Assembly (NCBI RefSeq): GCF_010811875.1
Contig: NZ_VKHP01000019.1
Coordinates: forward strand, 1-60,791
Length of the DNA: 60,791 nucleotides
Origin: Bradyrhizobium uaiense
Lineage (GTDB): Bacteria > Pseudomonadota > Alphaproteobacteria > Rhizobiales > Xanthobacteraceae
Reading direction: 5' to 3'
In this document: one piece after another, positions 35,059 through 42,101 of the stretch
Layout: each line of letters opens with the position of its first letter
Numbering within the stretch: the stretch's first letter is position 1
Notes under the pieces: model-generated
The model's input: the letters and a program-made list of their open reading frames with translations, nothing else
What the model was told of the DNA's origin: nothing
Databases searched by the model: none
Translations under genes and position numbers: made by a program

Positions 35059-36947
35059 TCGGCGCTCTCGATGCGGGAGGTCAGCAAGGGCGAGGACGCC
35101 GATGACGAGGATTTGCGCCGGCGATGCATGAAAGCTTCCAGCGTGCCGACGATGCCCTTGGGGAATGCGACCACGATCAGCACGACGAAGCCACCGAGCA
35201 CGAGCTTGGAGAGATCGGTCTGGCTCACCAGCCAGATGTTGAGCGCCTTGTAGACGATGGCGCCGACCACCGCGCCCGACACCGTCTCGACGCCGCCGAG
35301 CAGCACCATGACCAGCGCATCGACCGACAGCGAGATTCCCATATTGTCGGGGAATACGCTGCCCTTGAGATAGGCGAACAGCGCGCCGGCAAGGCCGGCG
35401 ACCGTGCCCGCGATCACGAAGGCGGTCCACTGGATGCGCTTGCCGTTGATGCCGATGGCTTCGCCGCGCAGCGGCGAGTCGCGCGTGGCCCGCAGAGCAA
35501 AACCGAACGGCGAGAACACGATGATGCGCAGGATCACGACCGCGAGCGCGGCAATGCCGAGCGACAGCCAGTAGAAATGCGACGGGCTCGCCGCCCATTT
35601 TTCCGGCCAGACGCCGAGGATGCCGTTGTCGCCTCCGGTGACCGACACCCACTGGAACGCGATCGACCAGACGATCTGGGCAAAGGCCAAGGTCAGCATC
35701 GCGAAATAGACGCCGGAGAGCTGCACCGCGAAGAAGCCGAACACGGCCGCGCCCAACAGCCCGAGCAGCGGACCGAGCAGCAGGCAGGCGATCATCGGCA
35801 AGCCCGCCATCTTGGAGAGCAGCGCCACGCCATAGGCGCCGAGGCCGAAATAGGCCGCATGGCCGAACGAGGCGAGGCCGCCGACCGACATCAGGAAATG
35901 CAGGCTGACGGCGAAGATCACGAAGATCGCGATCTCCGAGCCGACGGTGAGCACGTAATTTCCGGCCACGAAGGGCAGCGCGGCGGCGACCACGAGCACG
36001 GCAATCGCCGCGAGCCGTTCATTCGTCGTCAGCGGCCGCCACGGATTGACGGTGAGGCCAGGTGTGCGCCGCGCCGGCGCCTCGGGCTTGCCGAACAGGC
36101 CCCACGGACGGACGATCAGCACCACCGCCATCACCAGGAACACCAGGATGATCGATATCTTCGGGAAGATCAGGATGCCGAAGGCGTTGAGCTCCGACAC
36201 CAGCACGGCCGCGACGAAGGCGCCGATGATGCTGCCGAGGCCGCCGATCACGACCACGACGAAGACCTCGACGATGACCCGCAGATCCATCGCATGATTG
36301 ACCGCATCGCGCGGAATCTGCAGCGCGCCGCCGAGCGCGGCGAGGAAGACACCGAGCGCGAACACGCTGGTGAACAGCCATTTCTGATTGACGCCGAGTG
36401 CTGCGACCATGTCGCGGTCCTGCGTCGCCGCGCGCACCAGGACGCCCCAGCGGGTGCGCTGGAACAAGAGCCAAAGCACGCCGAGCACGACCGGCCCGAG
36501 CGCGATCAGGAACAGATCGTAGCTTGGAATATTCTGGCCGAAGAAATCGATCGCGCCCTTGAAGCCCGGCGCGCGGCGGCCGACCAGATCGTCCGGGCCC
36601 CAGATCAGCACCACCAGGTCCTCGACCATCAGCGTCAGGCCGAAGGTCGCGAGCAGCTGGAACAGCTCGGGCGAATGGTAGATCCGGCGCAGCAGCACCA
36701 TCTCGACCAGCACGCCAATCACGGCAACCACCAGCGCCGCGATGACGATGCCGCCCCAGAAGCCGAACGCGCCCGAAAAGCGCTCGGTCAAGGTGAAGGC
36801 GACATAGGCGCCGAGCATGTAGAACGCGCCATGCGCGAAATTCACGATCCGCGTCACGCCGAAAATGATCGACAGACCCGAGGCGACCAGGAACAGCGAC
36901 GCCGCGCTGGCAAGACCGGTCAGGAACTGGACGACATAGAAGGCCAT
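35055..36947 (-). CDS. Fused LivH-LivM ABC permease, nicotinate locus
   Basis: The product is 630 aa, about twice the size of a single Liv permease. Residues 1-290 are LivH-like (FLVASGLSIIFGVTRIVNFAHGAFYMLGAYVAFTL, ending near VMAVVLIVRPWGLFGKPEAP). Residues about 310-610 are LivM-like (IFVIFAVSLHFLMSVGGLASFGHAAYFGLGAYGVALL). One polypeptide therefore supplies both channel halves, while the importer at 12378-14233 uses two genes. A Ser/Arg-rich cytoplasmic tail follows. The upstream 200 bp contain palindromic repeats separating it from the binding-protein gene. Confidence 0.9.
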   Translation of the reverse strand: MAFYVVQFLTGLASAASLFLVASGLSIIFGVTRIVNFAHGAFYMLGAYVAFTLTERFSGAFGFWGGIVIAALVVAVIGVLVEMVLLRRIYHSPELFQLLATFGLTLMVEDLVVLIWGPDDLVGRRAPGFKGAIDFFGQNIPSYDLFLIALGPVVLGVLWLLFQRTRWGVLVRAATQDRDMVAALGVNQKWLFTSVFALGVFLAALGGALQIPRDAVNHAMDLRVIVEVFVVVVIGGLGSIIGAFVAAVLVSELNAFGILIFPKISIILVFLVMAVVLIVRPWGLFGKPEAPARRTPGLTVNPWRPLTTNERLAAIAVLVVAAALPFVAGNYVLTVGSEIAIFVIFAVSLHFLMSVGGLASFGHAAYFGLGAYGVALLSKMAGLPMIACLLLGPLLGLLGAAVFGFFAVQLSGVYFAMLTLAFAQIVWSIAFQWVSVTGGDNGILGVWPEKWAASPSHFYWLSLGIAALAVVILRIIVFSPFGFALRATRDSPLRGEAIGINGKRIQWTAFVIAGTVAGLAGALFAYLKGSVFPDNMGISLSVDALVMVLLGGVETVSGAVVGAIVYKALNIWLVSQTDLSKLVLGGFVVLIVVAFPKGIVGTLEAFMHRRRKSSSSASSPLLTSRIESAE

Positions 36948-36984
36948 GGGCGGTCCGCGTTGGAGATCACAAGCGTCAGTTTCC

Positions 36985-37155
36985 GTTCACCTCGCCCCGC
37001 TTGCGGGGAGAGGTCGAATTCAAGCGCGAGCTTGAATTCGGGTGAGAGGGACTCTCCGCGAGCACGGCTCGTGGAGAAAGCCCCTCACCCCGCCCCTCTA
37101 AGAGCAAGCTTCGCTCGTCTCGACCCCGTAAGAACGGGGAGAAGGAGAAGTTCAA
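36985..37155. repeat. Intergenic palindromic repeats, family 3
   Basis: The block holds CTCGCCCCGCTTGCGGGGAGAGG, an internal GAATTCAAGC/GCTTGAATTC pair, then GAAAGCCCCTCACCCCGCCC and CCCCGTAAGAACGGGGAGAAGG. Related elements are at 49907-50055, 53938-54022 and 60663-60705. It sits inside the operon between the binding-protein and permease genes and may reduce expression of the permease portion relative to the binding protein. Confidence 0.7.
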
Positions 37156-37159
37156 GACC

Positions 37160-38374
37160 TCAATCCTTCGGGCGCAGCTTCTCGATCTCGGCATCGCTCG
37201 GCAGATAGTCCGAGCCCTTGCGATAGGCGGTATCGACCATGATGCCCTTGCCGTCCTTCAGCGCGGTCTTGCCGGTGAAGGCGCCGAGCGTCGACTGGTG
37301 GTCGATCTTGCGGAACGTGATTTCGCCGAACGGCGACGACATCGAGATGCCTTCGGCCGCCGCGATCAGCTTCTCCGGATCGCTCGAGCCGGCTTTGGCG
37401 AGGATCGCGGCCGCCGCCTTGATGGTCTGGTAGCCGACGATCGAACCGAGCCGCGGATAGTCGTTATACTTGGCCTGATAGGCTTTCAGGAATGCGTCGT
37501 GCTCGGGCGTCTTGATCGAGTACCAGGGATAGCCGGTGACGATCCAGCCCTCCGGCGTCTCGTCCTTCAGCGGATCGAGATATTCCGGCTCGCCGGTCAG
37601 GAAGCTCACCACCGTACGGCCCTTGAACAGGCCGCGGGTGTTGCCCTCGCGCACGAGTTTGACGAGGTCGGCGCCGAAGGTGACGTTGAGGATCGCCTCG
37701 GGGTTCGCCGCGGCAGTCGCCTGCACCACCGGGCCGGCGTCGATCTTGCCCTGCGGCGGCCACTGCTCGTCGACCCACTGGATGTCGGGCCGCTTCTCGG
37801 ACATCAGCTTCTTGAACACCGCGACCGCTGACTGGCCGTATTCATAGTTCGGCGCAATCGTCGCCCAACGCTTGGCCGGAAGTTTTGCGGCTTCTTCCAC
37901 CAGCATTGCCGCCTGCATGTAGTTGGAAGGACGAAGACGGAACGTGTAGCGGTTGCCCTTCGACCAGGTGATCGCATCGGTCAAAGGCTCGGCTGCGAGA
38001 AAGAACACCTTCTTCTGGTTGGCGAAGTCAGAGACGGCGAGACCGATGTTGGAGAGGAAGGTGCCGGTCAGCATCGCGACGTTCTCGCTCGACACCAGCT
38101 CGTTCGCCGCGGTCTGCGCATCCGCCGGCTTGCCACCGTCATCCTTGGAAATGACGACCAGCTTCTTGCCGTTGATGCCGCCGGCCGCATTGATCTCTTC
38201 CACCGCAAGCTGCCAGCCCTTGCGATAGGGTTCGGTGAACGCCGGCAGCAAGGAATAAGAGTTGATCTCGCCGATCTTGATTTCGCTCTGCGCCATGGCC
38301 TGCGTTGTCATGGCGCCCGTTGCCATGGACGCGACCGCGATCGCCAATCCTGCCCCTACGAAATAGCCACGCAT
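37160..38374 (-). CDS. Liv-type ABC transporter substrate-binding protein, nicotinate locus
   Basis: The product is 404 aa with a Sec signal peptide (MRGYFVGAGLAIAVASMATG to AMAQ) and a type I binding-protein fold (IKIGEINSYSLLPAFTEPYRKGWQLAVEEINAAGGINGKKLVVI, later YNDYPRLGSIVGYQTIKAAAAILAKA). GGAGGACGGG precedes ATG 38374, giving this start over the longer frame. It lies 28 bp downstream of the DUF1185 gene, in the reductase operon. The likely ligand is nicotinate or 6-hydroxynicotinate; this rests on context alone. Confidence 0.88.
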   Translation of the reverse strand: MRGYFVGAGLAIAVASMATGAMTTQAMAQSEIKIGEINSYSLLPAFTEPYRKGWQLAVEEINAAGGINGKKLVVISKDDGGKPADAQTAANELVSSENVAMLTGTFLSNIGLAVSDFANQKKVFFLAAEPLTDAITWSKGNRYTFRLRPSNYMQAAMLVEEAAKLPAKRWATIAPNYEYGQSAVAVFKKLMSEKRPDIQWVDEQWPPQGKIDAGPVVQATAAANPEAILNVTFGADLVKLVREGNTRGLFKGRTVVSFLTGEPEYLDPLKDETPEGWIVTGYPWYSIKTPEHDAFLKAYQAKYNDYPRLGSIVGYQTIKAAAAILAKAGSSDPEKLIAAAEGISMSSPFGEITFRKIDHQSTLGAFTGKTALKDGKGIMVDTAYRKGSDYLPSDAEIEKLRPKD

Positions 38375-38402
38375 CCCGTCCTCCAGTTGTTCTTGAAAGA
38401 GA

Positions 38403-38987
38403 TTATCGCAATCCGTCTTCGCCCTTGACCTCATCGACCGTCAGCCCGCCGACTCGCGGCAGCGGCCGTCCGCTGTCGGTCACTGCCACCGCAACCATGA
38501 TCTCGTTGGCCCGCGGCGCGTCGTTGATCTGCACCTCCATGCCGTCGAAATGGCTGCGCACGAAGGCGGCATCCTTGTGCCCGAGTGGAATATCCAGCGT
38601 GGTGCCGGGCCCCGAGCGCTTCTTCGACGACGGGATCAGCGCCGCGCCCTTCGACAGCACCTTGCGCACCGGCGCGCCCATCTTCGGATGCAAGATCGCG
38701 GCCGCGTGCTCCAGCTCGCCATTTTCGCCGACGGCGGCGGCCTTACCGTAGCTGTGCGCCTTGGCGCCATCGATCCCGAGGGCTGCGACAGCTCGTTTCG
38801 AGAGCAGTTCGCCGAGTTCCTCGCCGATCGCGATCAGCGGCGACAGATCCTCGACATAGCGGCCGGCAAACGGATTTTCGATCACGGCAATCGCAGCGGC
38901 ACGCCTTGTCGGCGGCGCGATGGTCTTGCCCATCTCCAGATGGGTCTCCTCGACCACGGTGACGATCTTGCGAATGACGGCGCTCAT
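38403..38987 (-). CDS. DUF1185 'amino acid synthesis' family protein
   Basis: The product is 194 aa, a normal length for the family. Recognisable segments are IRKIVTVVEETHLEMGKTI at the N-terminus, AVIENPFAGRYVEDLSPLI, then AAILHPKMGAPVRKVLSKGAALIPSSKKRSGPGTTLDIPLGHKDA and VRSHFDGMEVQI. The family has structures but no established reaction. It lies 16 bp after the UPF0280 gene and within the operon of 6-hydroxynicotinate reductase. A step after enamidase, acting on 2-formylglutarate, is one possibility; it is my inference. GCGAGG precedes the ATG. Confidence 0.85.
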   Translation of the reverse strand: MSAVIRKIVTVVEETHLEMGKTIAPPTRRAAAIAVIENPFAGRYVEDLSPLIAIGEELGELLSKRAVAALGIDGAKAHSYGKAAAVGENGELEHAAAILHPKMGAPVRKVLSKGAALIPSSKKRSGPGTTLDIPLGHKDAAFVRSHFDGMEVQINDAPRANEIMVAVAVTDSGRPLPRVGGLTVDEVKGEDGLR

Positions 38988-39003
38988 CTTGCCTCGCTCC
39001 CGG

Positions 39004-39912
39004 TCATGCCTGCAGCATGTTGCTTATCGGTCGTCCCTGAAACGCGTGCGACGCCGGCGTCCCCTGCCCAGCTGCACCGACAATTCGCGTTTCGCCCAGT
39101 AGACGCAATGCCGCGCCCTCGATCAATCCCGACGACAGGAGCATGCGTGCCCGCGCTGCTCCCGCCTCCAGCGCCTGCTCGATCTCGTGTTCCGCGAGCG
39201 GCCCGACATCGCGCGTCACCGGCCGCGCGCCGAGGTCGCTGTCCGGCTGCAATTCGTTGGCCGGAATGCGCAGGATCGCGGGATGGCTGGGCAGATCGAC
39301 CGCATTGGCGATCACGGTCGCAGCGGCATCGGCCTGCGATGCCGTCCGCGCCAGTACGGTGACAGCATCGGCGATGCCAAGCGAGAAGCTGCGGCCATGG
39401 CGGCCGCTGGTCGCGATGCCGCGGACCGGCATGTCGCTATCTACGGTCATCGCGCGCATCACGCCAAGGCGGTCCGGCCGATCCATCAGGCCGACGCTGA
39501 ACTGTTCGCCAACGCCGAGATGCAGCGCGATGTCGCCGCCATTGTTGACATAGGCGCGGTCGAGCGATGCCGACTGCAACATCGCGCCTAGGATTTCTTC
39601 GGCGACCGAGCCCGCGACGGCCGCCATCGGCGTGATGAAGCAATCGGCGGCAAACGGCGCGACCGCCGCATGCATGCGCCGTGCGACCACACCCTTCAGC
39701 GCGCAATGATCGGGATCGGCCGCGCTGCGCAGCTCAGCAAGTTCCACGCAGAGTTCATCGAGCAAGCCGGTGAAGCGCTGCGCCGCAGCCTGATATGCGG
39801 CAGCAACCTCAGTTTCCCCGCCCTTGGCTTCGATGACGAGATCAATCGGACCGTCCTGCAAATGCAACCGCTTGCCGTCAGGAAGAAGCGCGATTTGCGG
39901 GAGCCTCGTCAT
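39004..39912 (-). CDS. UPF0280 family protein (ApbE-like fold), possible flavin transferase for the reductase
   Basis: The product is 302 aa. Family segments include PIDLVIEAKGGETEVAAAYQAA, then PMAAVAGSVAEEILGAML, AYVNNGGDIALHL and GIATSGRHGRSFSLGIADAVTVLARTASQADAAATVIANAV. The AGSVAEE, NNGGDIA and AxxADA-like elements parallel ApbE flavin transferases, and family structures have been classed as ApbE-like. ATG 39912 overlaps the reductase stop (ATGA), so the two are translationally coupled. The E. barkeri reductase holds covalent flavin, so a dedicated maturation role is attractive. The family itself has no proven function. Confidence 0.82.
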   Translation of the reverse strand: MTRLPQIALLPDGKRLHLQDGPIDLVIEAKGGETEVAAAYQAAAQRFTGLLDELCVELAELRSAADPDHCALKGVVARRMHAAVAPFAADCFITPMAAVAGSVAEEILGAMLQSASLDRAYVNNGGDIALHLGVGEQFSVGLMDRPDRLGVMRAMTVDSDMPVRGIATSGRHGRSFSLGIADAVTVLARTASQADAAATVIANAVDLPSHPAILRIPANELQPDSDLGARPVTRDVGPLAEHEIEQALEAGAARARMLLSSGLIEGAALRLLGETRIVGAAGQGTPASHAFQGRPISNMLQA

Positions 39913-41357
39913 GCGCGCCGCCCGGGAAGATAAGGCATCGGCCGGATGTCGGCGCTGTCGCGCAATGACGACAGCGGCCGGACGTAGTCCATATGCCCGC
40001 CGAGCGCCGCGTAGTCCGACAGCCGCATCGTGAACTCGATCGGCGCCACCAGCGCCGGGGTCGGCACATAGCCGAAGGCGCCGGCCGGCATCTGCGTGAC
40101 ATCGACCATGAAGGTGATGCCGCCGCCGGGCCAGACATAAACCGGCGCGCCGCCGCTGGTGACCCTTGTGAGCGCGTCCTTCACCGAGCGCGTCAGCCGC
40201 ACTGGATTGTCGGTGACCCCGGCGCGCAGCGATCCGCCCGCGCCACCCATGAACAGCACGGTGCACAACGCCGGCTCGCAATTCTCCTGGATGCGCTCGA
40301 CCGAGAATTTGAGGTCCGCCGGCATCTCGGTCTCGACCGGCCTCAAGGCCTCGTCGAGCACGTAGTAGGACGCATGTTCGCCAGTCGTGGAAACCATCAA
40401 CATGGTGAGCCCGGGCCGTGCTTCCTTGGCATTGAAGGGCCCGAGGATCGACAGCGGATCGGAGATGTTGGTGCCGCCCCATCCGGTGCCGGGATCGGCG
40501 ACCTGGAAATAGCGGCCGGGCGTGGAACGGCGGCCCTTCATCTTGATGCCGGTGTCGGCGATGTCGAGCAGCTTGCCGGCCTGGTGCTCGCTGAGCACGC
40601 CGGTGATGTGGTCGTCGACCACCACGACTTCATCGACCTTGCCGTGCCACTGCTTGGCGAACATGCCGATCGTCGCCGAGCCGCAGCCGACCCGCATCCG
40701 CTCTTCCGCCGTGCCGTTGACGATGGGCGGCCTGCCCGCCTGCACCACGACGGTGGCGCCGCCGTCGATGGTCAGCTCCACGGCCTTGCAGTTGGAGAGA
40801 TCCATCAGCGTGTCGCAGGTGACGCGGCCTTCCTTCTTGGAACCGCCGGTCAGATGATGCACGCCGCCGAGCGAGAGCATCTGCGAGCCATATTCGCTGG
40901 TCGTGACATGACCGACCGCCTCGCCGTCCGCGCGCACGGTCGCGGTCTCCGGCCCGAGGTAGCGGTCGGTGTCAATCTTCACCTTGACGCCGCAATACGA
41001 GAAAATGCCTTCAGTCACGACGGTGATCATGTCGACGCCGTCGACTTCCGACGACACGATGAACGGCGCCGGCTTGTAGTCCGGATAGGTAGTCCCGGCG
41101 CCGATCGCGGTGACGAAGAGATCGGGCTGGCGGACGATCTTGCCGTCCCAGTCGCCGCTGACCTGGAACGGAACCAGCTTGCCGCCATGCGAGACGGTGC
41201 GCTCGAGCACGACATGCGGATCGACGCGCACCAGTGTGCCGTCATGATTGGCGTAACGATCGCAGGCGCCGGCCGCGCCCGGCTTGATGTAGCACATCAC
41301 CGGACAGGCATCGCAGCGGATCTTGTCGCCGGCGGCGACGGTCATTGTGTCAGCCAT
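39909..41357 (-). CDS. 6-Hydroxynicotinate reductase homologue
   Basis: The product is 482 aa. The N-terminus has an iron-sulfur motif C15-x2-C18-x3-C22-x9-C32 (CDACPVMC), and further cysteines C122, C181, C190 and C225 could hold more clusters. The family enzyme from E. barkeri carries iron-sulfur clusters and covalent flavin and reduces 6-hydroxynicotinate to 1,4,5,6-tetrahydro-6-oxonicotinate. DGGAT near T202 resembles an ApbE flavinylation site but lacks the Ser/Thr before GAT. I prefer ATG 41357 to TTG 41366. It heads an eight-gene operon (UPF0280, DUF1185, importer, MarR) and is divergent from the NicAB-like hydroxylase. I recognise the family by recall, not alignment. Confidence 0.85.
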   Translation of the reverse strand: MADTMTVAAGDKIRCDACPVMCYIKPGAAGACDRYANHDGTLVRVDPHVVLERTVSHGGKLVPFQVSGDWDGKIVRQPDLFVTAIGAGTTYPDYKPAPFIVSSEVDGVDMITVVTEGIFSYCGVKVKIDTDRYLGPETATVRADGEAVGHVTTSEYGSQMLSLGGVHHLTGGSKKEGRVTCDTLMDLSNCKAVELTIDGGATVVVQAGRPPIVNGTAEERMRVGCGSATIGMFAKQWHGKVDEVVVVDDHITGVLSEHQAGKLLDIADTGIKMKGRRSTPGRYFQVADPGTGWGGTNISDPLSILGPFNAKEARPGLTMLMVSTTGEHASYYVLDEALRPVETEMPADLKFSVERIQENCEPALCTVLFMGGAGGSLRAGVTDNPVRLTRSVKDALTRVTSGGAPVYVWPGGGITFMVDVTQMPAGAFGYVPTPALVAPIEFTMRLSDYAALGGHMDYVRPLSSLRDSADIRPMPYLPGRRA

Positions 41358-41633
41358 CGTGACCAAGCCTGGACTTGTGGTGGCGGTCGATCATACTGCG
41401 CTTCCGCCTCCCTGCCTATATCGTTCGTATACGAATGATCCTGCGCGCGAGCCCGGGACCTGTCAAGCGGCCTTTGCGATCAAAAGCTGCCGTTCGCTTG
41501 CGCACCCTGTTCATAAAGCGTGCACTCGCTGCAGCGCGGCATGCCGCCGCTTGCACGTTTGTATACAAACGTTATCCTCGTCGCCGATCTGACGCTGACA
41601 TTGCAGCGCAAACATCAGGGGAGAACCGGAGCA
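41358..41633. promoter_or_regulatory. Divergent promoters with two GTATAC operators (reductase operon / nicAB)
   Basis: TTCGTATACGAA at 41424-41435 is a perfect 12-bp palindrome just downstream of a leftward TTGACA (41466-41461) and CAGGAT (41443-41438), 17 bp apart. ACGTTTGTATACAAACGT at 41555-41572 is a perfect 18-bp palindrome placed after TTGCAC (41551-41556) and before a TATCCT-like -10 (41573-41578), reading toward nicA. One operator therefore serves each direction. Both share the TTYGTATACRAA core with the fpr/enamidase region. Confidence 0.78.
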
Positions 41634-42101
41634 ATGCGCCTGACCGTGAACGGCAGGAATCATGATGTCGACGCCGCTCCCGACACCGCATTGCTTTACG
41701 TGCTGCGCAACGACCTCGCATTGAACGGACCGAAATACGGCTGCGGGCTCGGCGAGTGCGGCGCCTGCGCGGTGCTGATCGACGGCGTCGCCGCGCGCGC
41801 CTGCGTGATTCCGATCGAGGGCTGTGTAGGGCGCGACATCGTCACGCTCGAAGGTCTCGGCACGCGCGAGCATCCCGATCCCGTGCAGGATGCCTTCATC
41901 AGCGAACAGGCCGCGCAGTGCGGCTATTGCCTCAACGGCATGATCATCACCACCAAGGCGCTGCTCACACGCAATCCAAATCCATCCGAGCGCGAGGTGC
42001 TGGAAGCGCTGCGCTACAATCTCTGCCGTTGCGGCGCGCATATCGAGATCATCCGCGCGGCGATGCGCGCCGCCAGCCACGTGCTCGAGGCACGCGATTG
42101 A
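41634..42101 (+). CDS. nicA: Nicotinate hydroxylase [2Fe-2S] subunit (NicA-like)
   Basis: The product is 155 aa with two [2Fe-2S] sites: C37, C42, C45, C57 and C96, C99, C131, C133. This is the small subunit of a two-component nicotinate dehydrogenase of the Pseudomonas putida NicAB type, which makes 6-hydroxynicotinate from nicotinate and water. No signal peptide. GGGGAG and GGAG precede ATG 41634, and its TGA overlaps the ATG of the large subunit. The operator at 41555-41572 lies in its promoter. Confidence 0.87.
   Translation: MRLTVNGRNHDVDAAPDTALLYVLRNDLALNGPKYGCGLGECGACAVLIDGVAARACVIPIEGCVGRDIVTLEGLGTREHPDPVQDAFISEQAAQCGYCLNGMIITTKALLTRNPNPSEREVLEALRYNLCRCGAHIEIIRAAMRAASHVLEARD

Noticed and set aside
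35124..37208. 694-codon Asp/His/Glu/Arg-rich frame opposite the fused permease
   Set aside because: Typical antisense shadow of a membrane-protein gene in GC-rich DNA.
39993..41438. 481-codon frame antisense to 6-hydroxynicotinate reductase
   Set aside because: It crosses the operator region and has no recognisable domain.
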